A stretch of DNA of 7,349 bases, taken from Pseudomonadota bacterium (lineage in GTDB: Bacteria > Pseudomonadota > Alphaproteobacteria > Rhizobiales > Xanthobacteraceae). Within the stretch, counting starts at the first letter, position 1, and every line of letters begins with the position of its first letter. Position numbers and translations under genes: made by a program. The stretch is taken from the NCBI GenBank assembly GCA_023442085.1, contig JAEZMT010000314.1:1-7349 (forward strand), written 5' to 3'. The notes beneath the pieces are model-generated. The model saw nothing but the letters and a program-made list of their open reading frames with translations, ran no database searches and had not been told where the DNA came from. This document shows, one piece after another, positions 1-7,275 of this stretch.

Positions 1-183
1 GTGGAGCCGGATGTGCCCCACGCCCTCCTCTGGCGGCGCGAAGCTGCCGGCTGGGCGTTGGAGGAGGTGCAAGGGCTCGATGGCGGCTTCGACCTGCCCG
101 AAATCGGGGCGGACATCACCATGGCCGAGCTTTACGACCGCCTCACCTTTCCCACCGAAGGCGAGGCGGCGGCAACGGTGTGA
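1..183 (+). CDS. Uma2/DUF820-family protein, C-terminal fragment (cut by window edge)
   Basis: The frame is open from the first base to a TGA at 181-183, giving the last 60 residues of a protein. The GTG at position 1 is simply the first codon in the window and is probably not the start. The segment reads as a Trp/Arg-rich strand, then a GW-LEEV-GLDG stretch, then LPEIG and an MAELYDRL helix. That order matches the C-terminus of Uma2 (DUF820) proteins, which have a PD-(D/E)XK nuclease-like fold, are common in many copies in cyanobacteria and some proteobacteria, and have no firmly established role. The catalytic core would lie upstream, so activity cannot be judged. The gap to murJ is 72 bp with no clear terminator. 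The family call rests on remembered family wording over a short stretch. Confidence 0.6.
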   Translation: MEPDVPHALLWRREAAGWALEEVQGLDGGFDLPEIGADITMAELYDRLTFPTEGEAAATV

Positions 184-255
184 GGCTTTCCTTGCCGCGC
201 GCGGGCCATTAGGGTCCGGCCACCCCTTCGCCAGACCGCCGGCCGTCCGCACCCC

Positions 256-1809
256 ATGTTCCGCAACATTCTCTCCGTCGGCGGCCTGACGCTGCTCTCG
301 CGCCTCGCCGGCTTCATCCGCGACGTGGTGATGGCGGCGGTGCTCGGCGCCGGGCCGGTGGCCGACGCCTTCCTCATCGCCTTCCGTCTGCCGAACCATT
401 TCCGCGCCATCTTCGCCGAAGGGGCCTTCAACGCCGCTTTCGTGCCGACTTATGCCCGGCTCAGGGAGCAGGACGGGGTGCCGGTTGCGCGCGGGTTCGC
501 CGACGAGATCCTCACCGCCATGACGCTGGTGCATGTGGTGCTGCTGGCGCTGGCGCTGGGCTTCACGCCACAGTTCGTCTCGCTGCTGGCGCCGGGCCTC
601 GCCGAGGACGGCCAACGCTTCGACCTTGCGGTGACGCTCACCCGCATCACCTTCCCCTATCTGGCGCTCATCTCCATCGCGACGCTGGTGACGGGGGCAC
701 TCAATGCCTCCGACCGCTTCGCCGTCGCGGCCGCCGCGCCCATCCTGCTCAACGTGTGCATGGTGAGCACCCTGCTCGGTGCGGCGCTGTTCCCCACCGC
801 CGGCCATGCGGCGGCCTGGGGCGTGCTCATCTCGGGCGTGGCGCAATTGTTTGTGGTCGGGGTGGATGCGGAGCGGCACGGCATCGGGCTGCGGTTTGCG
901 CGGCCGAAGCTCGATCCGGGCACCCGGCAGTTCCTCAAGGCGCTGGGGCCGGCCATCATCGGCTCGGCGGGGGTGCAGATCGCGCTGTTCGCCGACACCA
1001 TCATCGCCACCTTCCTGCCGGTCGGCGCGCTCTCCGCGCTTTACTATGCGGACCGGATCAACCAATTGCCCATCGGCGTCGTCGGCATCGCGGTCGGCAC
1101 CGTGCTGCTGCCGGAGATGTCGCGGCGCCTCGCCGCCAAGGACGATGCGGGCGCCGCCCACGCGCAGGCACGCTCCATCGAACTGGCGGCGCTACTGGCC
1201 ATTCCCTTCGTGGCGGCCGCGCTTCTCGTGCCGGACCTGACCATGCGGGCGCTGTTCGCCCGTGGTGCCTTCACGGCGGCCGATGCGGCGGATGCCGCCG
1301 CGACGCTCCAGGCCTACGGCTTCGGCCTTCTCGCCTTCGTGGTGGTGCGCGCCTTCATCGCGCCCTTCCATGCGCGGGGCGACACCAAGACCCCCATGAT
1401 CGCCTCCCTCAGCGCCGTGGCGCTCAACGTGGCGCTCAAGTTCGCGCTCATGGGCAGCCTCGCGCAGGTGGGGCTCGCCTTCGCCACCGCCGTGGGCGGG
1501 TGGGTCAATGTGGGCCTGCTGGTGCTGTTCGCCATCCGCCGGGGATATCCGGTGGGCGATGCGGCGCTCGGGGGCCATCTGGTGCGGCTCGCGGCGCTGC
1601 TGGCGGTGGTGGGCGCGGCGCTGGTGGGAGCGCAGGCGGCCGCCGCTGCGGCGTTGCCGGTGGGCCTGTGGGCGCGCGAGGAGATCATGCTGGCGCTGGT
1701 GGTGGCCGGCGGTGGTGCTGCCTATCTTGCCGGCCTGTGGCTGCTGCTCGGACGCGGATTCATTGCCGGCGTCATGGGCCGCAGGCGGCCCGCGCCGCCG
1801 AAGGCGTGA
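256..1809 (+). CDS. murJ: MurJ, lipid II flippase (MviN family, MOP superfamily)
   Basis: This 517-residue polytopic membrane protein fits the usual MurJ length of about 510-520 with 14 transmembrane helices. MurJ flips undecaprenyl-linked lipid II across the inner membrane for peptidoglycan assembly. The N-terminus carries the family signature: SRLAGFIRD at residues 15-23, ADAF near 36-39, RLPNHFR at 44-50 and FAEGAFNAAFVP from 53. Arg16, Arg22, Asp37, Arg50 and Glu55 line up with E. coli Arg18, Arg24, Asp39, Arg52 and Glu57, which are implicated in function. The YYADR motif, with Arg267, matches the E. coli Arg270 region. The C-terminal helices are Ala/Leu/Val-rich and the tail is basic (GRRRPAPPKA). 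The ATG at 256 has no obvious Shine-Dalgarno, but it puts the family motifs at the expected distances and no better start is visible. The usual alphaproteobacterial neighbours glnD and trpS are not adjacent here. Confidence 0.96.
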   Translation: MFRNILSVGGLTLLSRLAGFIRDVVMAAVLGAGPVADAFLIAFRLPNHFRAIFAEGAFNAAFVPTYARLREQDGVPVARGFADEILTAMTLVHVVLLALALGFTPQFVSLLAPGLAEDGQRFDLAVTLTRITFPYLALISIATLVTGALNASDRFAVAAAAPILLNVCMVSTLLGAALFPTAGHAAAWGVLISGVAQLFVVGVDAERHGIGLRFARPKLDPGTRQFLKALGPAIIGSAGVQIALFADTIIATFLPVGALSALYYADRINQLPIGVVGIAVGTVLLPEMSRRLAAKDDAGAAHAQARSIELAALLAIPFVAAALLVPDLTMRALFARGAFTAADAADAAATLQAYGFGLLAFVVVRAFIAPFHARGDTKTPMIASLSAVALNVALKFALMGSLAQVGLAFATAVGGWVNVGLLVLFAIRRGYPVGDAALGGHLVRLAALLAVVGAALVGAQAAAAAALPVGLWAREEIMLALVVAGGGAAYLAGLWLLLGRGFIAGVMGRRRPAPPKA

Positions 1810-1817
1810 TGCGCTGG

Positions 1818-1839
1818 AGCCGTTCCAAACGGGACGGTT
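1818..1839 (+). terminator. Imperfect hairpin after murJ, possible terminator or operator
   Basis: Arms at 1818-1826 and 1831-1839 enclose an AAAC loop. The stem is nine pairs, two of them G-U, and starts 8 bp after the murJ stop. The downstream T-run is poor: a TTAAC, then a TCTTTT at 1851-1856. A rho-independent terminator is therefore possible but weak. The same symmetry could be a repressor operator for the pump operon downstream. Confidence 0.35.
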
Positions 1840-1852
1840 AACAAATCGGCTC

Positions 1853-1881
1853 TTTTGCAACGCACCCACGCTGTGCTATCG
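1853..1881 (+). promoter_or_regulatory. Candidate promoter of the efflux operon
   Basis: In the 168-bp gap between murJ and the adaptor gene, TTTTGC at 1853-1858 (-35-like) is followed 17 bp later by CTATCG at 1876-1881 (-10-like). That resembles the alphaproteobacterial housekeeping pattern loosely, with several mismatches. It is offered because a promoter is expected here and this is the best-spaced pair I could find by eye. About 90 bases of leader would remain before the start codon. Confidence 0.25.
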
Positions 1882-1967
1882 ATCCGCCGTTTTTCCGGTC
1901 TCGGCTCATCGGTTGCGGGAGGTGCCGAACCTTCTCCGAACAGTTCACGTGCGGACGCCCGTCCGTC

Positions 1968-1973
1968 GAGGAG
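1968..1973 (+). promoter_or_regulatory. Shine-Dalgarno GAGGAG of the adaptor gene
   Basis: GAGGAG lies 4 nt before the ATG at 1978 and 10 nt before a second in-frame ATG at 1984. It favours a start here over the in-frame TTG at 1855, which has no comparable site. The spacing does not clearly decide between the two ATGs. Confidence 0.6.
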
Positions 1974-1977
1974 CCGG

Positions 1978-3201
1978 ATGCCCATGTCGCCTGCCCCGCG
2001 TCTTTCCCTGTCCCGTTCCGCCGTGTCCGTCGCTGCGGCCGTTCCGGTGCTCGCACTCGCGCTGGCGCTCGCCGGCTGCGGCCAGCCCACCGCCCAGCAG
2101 CAGGGTGCGCCGCCACCGCCCCAGGTGACCGTGGCCTCCCCCGAAGCCAGGACCGTCACCGACACCGATGAATATGTCGGCCGCTTCATCGCCATCGATG
2201 AAGTGAACGTGCGCGCCCGCGTCTCCGGCTATCTGGACAAGATCGGCTTCACCGACGGCCAGATGGTGAAAGAGGGCGACGTGCTCTTCACCATCGACCA
2301 GCGCCCGTTCAAGATCGCCGTGGACCAGGCCCAGGCAAATCTCGCCCAGGCCAAGGCCAACCTTGATTTCACCAAGGCCGATCTCGAGCGCGCCCGCACG
2401 CTGTTGGAAGACAAGACCTCCAACGCCATCTCCAAGCAGACCTTCGACCAGCGCACCCAGGCCGAGCGCACCGCCGCCGCCATCGTGCAGTCGCAGGAAG
2501 CGCAGGTCCGCTCCGCCCAGCTCGACCTCGGCTTCACCGAGGTGAAGGCGCCGGTTTCGGGCAAGATCGGCGACCGCCGGGTGTCCGTCGGCAACTACGT
2601 CACCGGCGGCACGGGCGGCACGCCCACGCTTCTGGCCGTGATCGTCTCGACCGATCCGATCCGCTTCGAGTTCACCATCGACGAGGCCTCGCTGCTGCGC
2701 CTGACCCGCCGCCAGGGCGGCACCGACTTCAAGGGCGAGCCGGTGACGCTGCGGCTGATCGACGACAAGGACTTCGTCCACAAGGGCAAGCTCGACTTCC
2801 TCAACAATGTTATCGACCGCGAGACCGGCACCATCCGTGGCCGCGCGGTGTTCGACAACAAGGATGGCCTGTTCCGCCCCGGCATGTTCGCGCGCCTCAG
2901 GCTCCAGTCGTCCGACCCCTATCAGGCGCTCGTAGTGCCGGATGTCGCCATCGGCACCGAGCAGGTGAAGAAGTTCGTCTACGTCGTCGGGCCAGAGAAC
3001 AAGGTCAGCCAGAAGTTCGTCACCCTCGGCCCGCTGCAGGGCGATATGCGGGTGATCCGCGAGGGCCTGACCCCGGACGACAAGGTGGTGGTCAACGGCC
3101 TGATGCGGGTGCGGCCCGGCGTGACGGTGACGCCGCAGGCCGCCGGGGCCCAGCCCGCTGCCGGTGCGCCGGCCGGTGCCGCCAACGCCGCCGCCAAGTA
3201 A
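1978..3201 (+). CDS. RND efflux periplasmic adaptor (membrane fusion) lipoprotein, AcrA/MexE/BepF-like
   Basis: From the ATG at 1978 the product has 407 residues, typical of AcrA/MexA-type adaptors that bridge an RND pump and an outer-membrane channel. Residues 1-34 are a lipoprotein signal: basic residues at 8 and 13, an Ala/Val/Leu core, then a lipobox LAGC with Cys34 as lipidation site. A short Gln/Pro-rich linker follows. The lipoyl-like strand around 75-110 contains VRARVSGYLDKIGF and DGQMVKEGDVLFTID. A coiled-coil hairpin spans about 112-186 (VDQAQANLAQAKANL and onward). The second lipoyl half, KAPVSGKIGDRRVSVGNYV, begins at 190. The beta-barrel (about 200-290) includes the DPIRFEFTIDE region, and the membrane-proximal domain carries VPDVAIG and GLTPDDKVVVNGL. 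The tail is Ala/Pro/Gly-rich. The frame stays open upstream to a TTG at 1855, but this would bury the signal peptide behind about 41 residues. An alternative start is the ATG at 1984. The RND gene follows after 12 bp. Confidence 0.93.
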   Translation: MPMSPAPRLSLSRSAVSVAAAVPVLALALALAGCGQPTAQQQGAPPPPQVTVASPEARTVTDTDEYVGRFIAIDEVNVRARVSGYLDKIGFTDGQMVKEGDVLFTIDQRPFKIAVDQAQANLAQAKANLDFTKADLERARTLLEDKTSNAISKQTFDQRTQAERTAAAIVQSQEAQVRSAQLDLGFTEVKAPVSGKIGDRRVSVGNYVTGGTGGTPTLLAVIVSTDPIRFEFTIDEASLLRLTRRQGGTDFKGEPVTLRLIDDKDFVHKGKLDFLNNVIDRETGTIRGRAVFDNKDGLFRPGMFARLRLQSSDPYQALVVPDVAIGTEQVKKFVYVVGPENKVSQKFVTLGPLQGDMRVIREGLTPDDKVVVNGLMRVRPGVTVTPQAAGAQPAAGAPAGAANAAAK

Positions 3202-3205
3202 GGAG
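3200..3205 (+). promoter_or_regulatory. Shine-Dalgarno AAGGAG overlapping the adaptor stop
   Basis: AAGGAG shares two bases with the TAA stop of the adaptor gene and sits 8 nt before the transporter ATG at 3214. This fixes that start and suggests translational coupling of pump to adaptor. Confidence 0.8.
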
Positions 3206-3213
3206 AAGCCCTC

Positions 3214-6200
3214 ATGCGCTTCTCCCACTTCTTCATCGACCGTCCCATCTTCGCCTCGGTGGTGTCGGTGGTGGTCATCATCCTCGGCGCGGTCTCCTAC
3301 CTGCGCCTGCCGGTCGCCCAGTATCCGGACATCGCCCCGCCCGTGATCACCGTCACGGGCCAGTATCCCGGCGCCTCGGCGGAAATCGTCGCCGAGACCG
3401 TCGTCGCGCCCATCGAGCAGCAGATCAACGGCGTCGAGAAGATGATCTATCTGTCGTCGAACTCGACGGCGGACGGTCGCTTCTCCATCTCCGTCACCTT
3501 CGACATCGGCACCAATCTCGACATCGCCCAGGTGCAGGTGCAGAACCGCGTCGCCATCGCCGCCCCGCGCCTGCCGGCCGAGGTGCAGCAGGTGGGCGTG
3601 GTGACGGCGAAGGCCTCGCCCGACCTTCTGCTGGTGGTCAGCCTCTATTCGCCGGACGGCTCGCGCGACCCGCTGTTTATCTCGAACTTCGCCAATATCG
3701 AGGTGAAAGACGTGCTGTCGCGCATCGACGGCGTCGGCTCCATCACGGTGTTCGGCTCGCGCGAATACGCCATGCAGGTCTGGCTCGATCCGGATCGGCT
3801 CTCCGCGCTGAACCTCACCACCACCGATGTGGTGCAGGCGCTGAAGGCGCAGAACGTGCAGGTGGCCTCGGGCATCCTGAACCAGCCGCCGGTGCCAAAC
3901 CAGCGGGCCTTCCAGATCGCGGTGCGCACCCTCGGCCGCCTGTCCGATCCCCAGGCCTTCTCCGACATCGTCATCAAGCAGACCGACCAGGCGCTGGTGC
4001 GGCTGAAGGATGTGGGCCGGGTCGAGATCGCGGCGCAGGACTATGCGTCCACGTCGTTCCTCGACAAGGACATCTCCATCAACCTCGGCATCTTCCAGCG
4101 GCCGGGCTCGAACGCGCTCGCCACCGGCAATGCCGTGGTGGCGGAGATGGCCCGCATCGGCAAGACCTTCCCGGCAGGCCTGAAGTACGCGATCTATTAC
4201 AACCCCACCGAGTTCATCCAGCAGTCGGTGGATGCGGTGGTCCACACCATCGGCGAGGCCATCGTGCTGGTGGTGCTGGTGGTGATCCTGTTCCTGCAGA
4301 CATGGCGGGCGGCGATCATCCCCATCCTCGCCATCCCGATCTCGCTCATCGGCACTTTCTTCGTCATGGCGCTGTTCGGCTTCTCGCTGAACAACCTCTC
4401 CCTGTTCGGTCTGGTGCTCGCCATCGGCATCGTGGTGGACGACGCCATCGTCGTGGTGGAGAACGTGGAGCGCAACATCGAGGCGGGGCTCTCCCCGCGC
4501 GATGCCGCCTACAAGACAATGGACGAGGTGGGCGGGGCGCTGGTCGCCATCTCCCTGGTGCTGTCGTCGGTGTTCATTCCCACCGCCTTCATCACCGGCA
4601 TCTCGGGTGAGTTCTACCGCCAGTTCGCGCTGACCATCGCGGGCTCGACGCTGATCTCGCTCCTTGTCTCGCTGACCCTCTCGCCGGCCATGTGCGCGCT
4701 TCTCCTGAAGCCGCACCGGTCGAAGCACGAGAAGCCGGCGTGGTATGCCCGGCCCATCGTCGGCTTCTTCGGCCTGTTCAACCGGGGCTTCGAGAAGGTC
4801 GGCAACGGCTATGCCTGGATGTCGGCCCGCCTCGTGCGCTTCGTCGCCCTCGTGCTCATCGTCTACGCCGGCATCGTCGGCTTCGGCGGCTGGCTGTTCG
4901 CCACAACGCCGCAGGGCTTCATCCCGCAGCAGGATCGCGGCTACCTCATCGTCGTCGCGCAGTTGCCGCCGGGCGCCTCCATGCAGCGCACGGAAGACGT
5001 GATGAAGCGGGCCGGCAACCTCGTGCTGGGCACGCCCGGCGTCGGCCACATCGTCAACATCGCCGGCTTCTCGGGCGCCACCTTCACCAATGCCCCGAAC
5101 GCCGGCGCCATGTTCGTGATCCTCGATCCGTTCACCTCGCGCGCGGGGCATCCCGACCAGACGGCGGCTGCCATCCAGAAGGTGCTGTTCGGCAAAGTGG
5201 CGTCCATCCAGGAAGCGCAGATGATCGTGGTGCAGCCGCCGCCCGTGCAGGGCATCGGCAATGCCGGCGGCTTCCGCATGATGCTGGAGGACCGCTCCGG
5301 CGCGGGCCTCCTCGCTCTGCGCAATGCCACCTACGCCATGATGGGCGCGGCGGCGCAGACGCCGGGGCTGATGCAGGTCTACTCCTTGTTCGAGACCTCG
5401 ACGCCCCAGCTGTTCCTCGACATCGACCGGCAGAAGGCCCAGCTGCTCCAGGTCAACGTCGCCGACGTGTTCTCGGCACTGCAGACCTATATCGGCTCGT
5501 CCTACGTCAACGATTTCAACCTGTTCGGCCGCACCTTCCGGGTGCAGGCGCAGGCCGACGCGCCGTTCCGCCTCGACCCCAAGGACGTGCTGTCCATCCG
5601 GGTGCGCTCGGCCAACGGGCAAACCGTGCCGCTCGGCTCCTTCACCACCGTGCGCGACATTTCCGGCCCCTACCGCGTGCCGCGCTACAACCTCTACCCC
5701 ACCGCCGAGCTCGACGGCTCTCCGGCCCCCGGCTATTCGCAGGGTCAGGCCATCCAGATCATGCAGGATCTGGCCGCCAAGGTGCTGCCGCAGGGCTTCT
5801 CCTATGAATGGACGGCGCTCGCCTACCAGCAGCAGCGCGCGGGCAACACGGCGATCTTCGCCTTCGCGCTGGGCGTGGTGTTCGTGTTCCTGGTGCTGGC
5901 AGCGCAGTACGAGAGCCTGACATTGCCGCTGGCGGTCATCCTCATCGTGCCCATGTGCCTTGTCGCGGCGCTGATCGGCGTGATCCTGAGGGGGCAGGAC
6001 AACAACATCCTGACCCAGGTGGGCTTCATCGTGCTCATCGGCCTCGCGGCGAAGAACGCGATCCTTATCGTGGAATTCGCCAAGCAGCTGGAGGATCAGG
6101 GACACGGCCGGCGCGAGGCGGCGGTGGAGGCGGCGCGGCTGCGCCTGCGCCCCATCATCATGACCTCGCTGGCCTTCATCCTGGGCGTGGTGCCGCTGGT

Positions 6201-6393
6201 GTGGGCAACCGGCGCCGGCGCCGAGCTGAGGCAGGCGCTGGGCACGGCGGTGTTCTCGGGCATGATCGGCGTGACGCTGTTCGGCCTGATTTTCACCCCG
6301 GTGTTCTACGTGTTCGCGCGGTGGATCGCGTCCCTTGGCAAGCGCCGTGCGGCCGAAGCGCCGCCGCCGTCCCACCCCGCGCCTGCGGAGTGA
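3214..6393 (+). CDS. RND multidrug efflux transporter, HAE1 family, MexF/BepG-like
   Basis: The 1059-residue protein has the full length and order of AcrB-type proton/drug antiporters: TM1 (about 9-28), a large periplasmic porter/docking loop, TM2-6, a cytoplasmic stretch, TM7 (about 543-563), a second periplasmic loop, and TM8-12. It should trimerise in the inner membrane and export hydrophobic compounds with the adaptor encoded just upstream. Proton-relay residues are present. Asp409 and Asp410 in GIVVDDAIVVVENVER match AcrB Asp407/408. Lys947 in GLAAKNAILIVEFA matches Lys940, and Arg977 before RPIIMTSLAFILGVVPL matches Arg971. The start FFIDRPIFA, the ADGRFSISVTFDIGT and AQVQVQNRV stretches, and the VVHTIGEAIVLVVLVVILFL region resemble MexF and Brucella BepG more than AcrB. 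That placement is from memory, so substrate range is inferred only. The C-terminal tail is Pro/Ala-rich (EAPPPSHPAPAE). No frameshift or missing domain is seen. No outer-membrane factor gene follows. Confidence 0.96.
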   Translation: MRFSHFFIDRPIFASVVSVVVIILGAVSYLRLPVAQYPDIAPPVITVTGQYPGASAEIVAETVVAPIEQQINGVEKMIYLSSNSTADGRFSISVTFDIGTNLDIAQVQVQNRVAIAAPRLPAEVQQVGVVTAKASPDLLLVVSLYSPDGSRDPLFISNFANIEVKDVLSRIDGVGSITVFGSREYAMQVWLDPDRLSALNLTTTDVVQALKAQNVQVASGILNQPPVPNQRAFQIAVRTLGRLSDPQAFSDIVIKQTDQALVRLKDVGRVEIAAQDYASTSFLDKDISINLGIFQRPGSNALATGNAVVAEMARIGKTFPAGLKYAIYYNPTEFIQQSVDAVVHTIGEAIVLVVLVVILFLQTWRAAIIPILAIPISLIGTFFVMALFGFSLNNLSLFGLVLAIGIVVDDAIVVVENVERNIEAGLSPRDAAYKTMDEVGGALVAISLVLSSVFIPTAFITGISGEFYRQFALTIAGSTLISLLVSLTLSPAMCALLLKPHRSKHEKPAWYARPIVGFFGLFNRGFEKVGNGYAWMSARLVRFVALVLIVYAGIVGFGGWLFATTPQGFIPQQDRGYLIVVAQLPPGASMQRTEDVMKRAGNLVLGTPGVGHIVNIAGFSGATFTNAPNAGAMFVILDPFTSRAGHPDQTAAAIQKVLFGKVASIQEAQMIVVQPPPVQGIGNAGGFRMMLEDRSGAGLLALRNATYAMMGAAAQTPGLMQVYSLFETSTPQLFLDIDRQKAQLLQVNVADVFSALQTYIGSSYVNDFNLFGRTFRVQAQADAPFRLDPKDVLSIRVRSANGQTVPLGSFTTVRDISGPYRVPRYNLYPTAELDGSPAPGYSQGQAIQIMQDLAAKVLPQGFSYEWTALAYQQQRAGNTAIFAFALGVVFVFLVLAAQYESLTLPLAVILIVPMCLVAALIGVILRGQDNNILTQVGFIVLIGLAAKNAILIVEFAKQLEDQGHGRREAAVEAARLRLRPIIMTSLAFILGVVPLVWATGAGAELRQALGTAVFSGMIGVTLFGLIFTPVFYVFARWIASLGKRRAAEAPPPSHPAPAE

Positions 6394-6413
6394 GGACAAC
6401 TTGACCCAAACGC

Positions 6414-6441
6414 AAACGGGCGGCCCCTCGGCCGCCCGTTT
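6414..6441. terminator. Strong hairpin terminator between convergent operons, probably bidirectional
   Basis: A perfect 12-bp inverted repeat (6414-6425 against 6430-6441, AAACGGGCGGCC and its complement) encloses a CCTC loop. It lies 20 bp after the RND stop and 23 bp before the stop of the converging receiver gene. The stem's own AAA/TTT ends, with TCGTTT continuing on the + strand, supply a short U-tract. On the - strand, GCGTTT follows the stem. Position and symmetry suit termination from both sides. The T-tracts are short, so efficiency is uncertain. Confidence 0.85.
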
Positions 6442-6464
6442 CGTTTCAGCACCGATTGGAAATG

Positions 6465-6872
6465 TCAGCGTCGCGAGTCGCGGCGCGACTTAAGCCACTT
6501 GATGCGGTTCACGATTTGCTGGGGCTGGTAGGGCTTGTCGACGCCTGGCCCGTCCTCGCAGAGATTGGTGGCGTGGGTGGCCGCCATGGCGGTGGAGCCG
6601 GCCAGTATCACGTCGATCTCCGGGTGCGCTTCGCGCAGCCACTGGGACAGGGCGAAGCCCTCGCGGTCGCCGGTGGCGGACGCATCCGCCAGCACCACCT
6701 CGACGCGTTCGGCCTCGACCTCGAGGATGATCTCGGCCTCGGCGCCGGTCGCGGCTTCGAGCACCTCGTAGCCGCAATTGCGCAGATATTCCGCTATGAC
6801 GTGGCGGACGAGAATGTCGGTTTCGACCACGAGAACGACGGGCGGAAGCTCGTCCGGACGGTTATCGTTCAT
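6465..6872 (-). CDS. Stand-alone receiver-domain response regulator with degenerate active site
   Basis: From the ATG at 6872 the protein has 135 residues: one CheY-like receiver domain with a short basic tail (LKSRRDSRR) and no DNA-binding or enzymatic output domain. Strand 1 reads VVLVVETDILVR, so the acidic pair is Glu17-Thr18, with Thr where the Mg-binding second Asp normally sits. The phospho-acceptor position is Asp63 (VVLAD). Strand 4 reads DVILAGS, placing Gly92 where the switch Ser/Thr is expected. Lys113 of the KPY motif is conserved. The sequence suggests weakened or altered phosphorylation, possibly a phosphate sink or a phosphorylation-independent binding partner. Both are inferences. 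A GTG at 6875 directly precedes the ATG, but a GAGGAAAGG site spaced 6 nt from the ATG favours the latter. It follows the next receiver gene by 25 bp, so the two are probably co-transcribed. Confidence 0.88.
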   Translation of the reverse strand: MNDNRPDELPPVVLVVETDILVRHVIAEYLRNCGYEVLEAATGAEAEIILEVEAERVEVVLADASATGDREGFALSQWLREAHPEIDVILAGSTAMAATHATNLCEDGPGVDKPYQPQQIVNRIKWLKSRRDSRR

Positions 6873-6878
6873 CACTCG

Positions 6879-6887
6879 CCTTTCCTC
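6879..6887 (-). promoter_or_regulatory. Shine-Dalgarno of the downstream receiver gene
   Basis: On the - strand this reads GAGGAAAGG and ends 6 nt before the ATG at 6872 (3 nt before the adjacent GTG at 6875). The spacing supports the ATG as start. It lies in the 25-bp gap between the two receiver genes. Confidence 0.6.
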
Positions 6888-6897
6888 GATCCCGGCA

Positions 6898-7275
6898 TTA
6901 GGTGCCTGCTTTCCCCTGGAGCTGTGCCTGGATGATCTGCAGCACGGTTTCCACCTGGTAGGGCTTGGCTAGAAACGGCGCGACCACGGCCGCAACCGTG
7001 CGGTCGAACTGTCCGGAGGTCAGGATCACCGGCAGGTTCGGTCGCTCGGCCTTCAGCAGAAGCGCGAACTGGTAGCCATCCAGCGCGCCCTCGGTGTGCA
7101 CGTCGGAAAAGACCACATCCACGTGCAGACCGGCGAGGATGGCCTGATGCGCCTCCTCCGCCGACACCGCCTCGATGACCAGCAAACCCGCGGAACGCAG
7201 CTCGGAAGCCGTCACCATACGGACCAGCGCGTCGTCCTCAATCAACAGCACGGTGAGAGAAACCGGCTCCGCCAT
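6898..7275 (-). CDS. Stand-alone receiver-domain response regulator, complete active site
   Basis: From the ATG at 7275 the protein has 125 residues and is a single CheY-like receiver domain. All phosphorylation residues are present: Glu13-Asp14 in LLIEDDALVR, acceptor Asp58 in VVFSDV, switch Ser87 in PVILTSG and Lys104 in LAKPYQ. These positions are close to CheY's 12/13, 57, 87 and 109. With no output domain, it likely acts by protein contact or as a phosphorelay intermediate for a histidine kinase. A GGGGAAG site at 7284-7290 is spaced 8 nt from this ATG, which decided the start. An in-frame ATG at 7299 would add 8 residues (MTLGEAQP), and the frame stays open with no stop to the window edge. 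A longer N-terminus beginning outside the window therefore cannot be excluded. It is the first gene in view of a leftward pair with the degenerate receiver. Confidence 0.88.
   Translation of the reverse strand: MAEPVSLTVLLIEDDALVRMVTASELRSAGLLVIEAVSAEEAHQAILAGLHVDVVFSDVHTEGALDGYQFALLLKAERPNLPVILTSGQFDRTVAAVVAPFLAKPYQVETVLQIIQAQLQGKAGT

Noticed and set aside
195..204. A perfect CCGCGCGCGG palindrome between the Uma2 fragment and murJ, considered as a terminator.
   Set aside because: It has no loop beyond the palindrome centre and no T-run. In sequence this GC-rich such palindromes are common.
756..1841. A 361-codon open frame on the plus strand overlapping murJ in another frame.
   Set aside because: It is Arg/Gly/Ala-rich with no domain, lies inside the clear murJ coding region, and is a high-GC shadow frame.
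1192..1869. Minus-strand open frame of 225 codons opposite the murJ 3' half.
   Set aside because: It has His/Arg/Gln-rich composition with no recognisable motif, and murJ on the other strand explains the sequence fully.
1945..6399. A 1484-codon open frame on the minus strand, antisense to the whole adaptor-pump operon.
   Set aside because: Its translation is dominated by His, Arg, Asp, Glu and Gly runs with no recognisable domain. It follows from the strong GC bias at third positions of the real genes, which removes stop codons from the opposite frame. It also crosses both real genes and their junction.
6456..6935. Plus-strand open frame of 159 codons across the receiver genes.
   Set aside because: It is antisense to two well-supported receiver domains, has no ribosome site of note, and its start lies just past the terminator hairpin.
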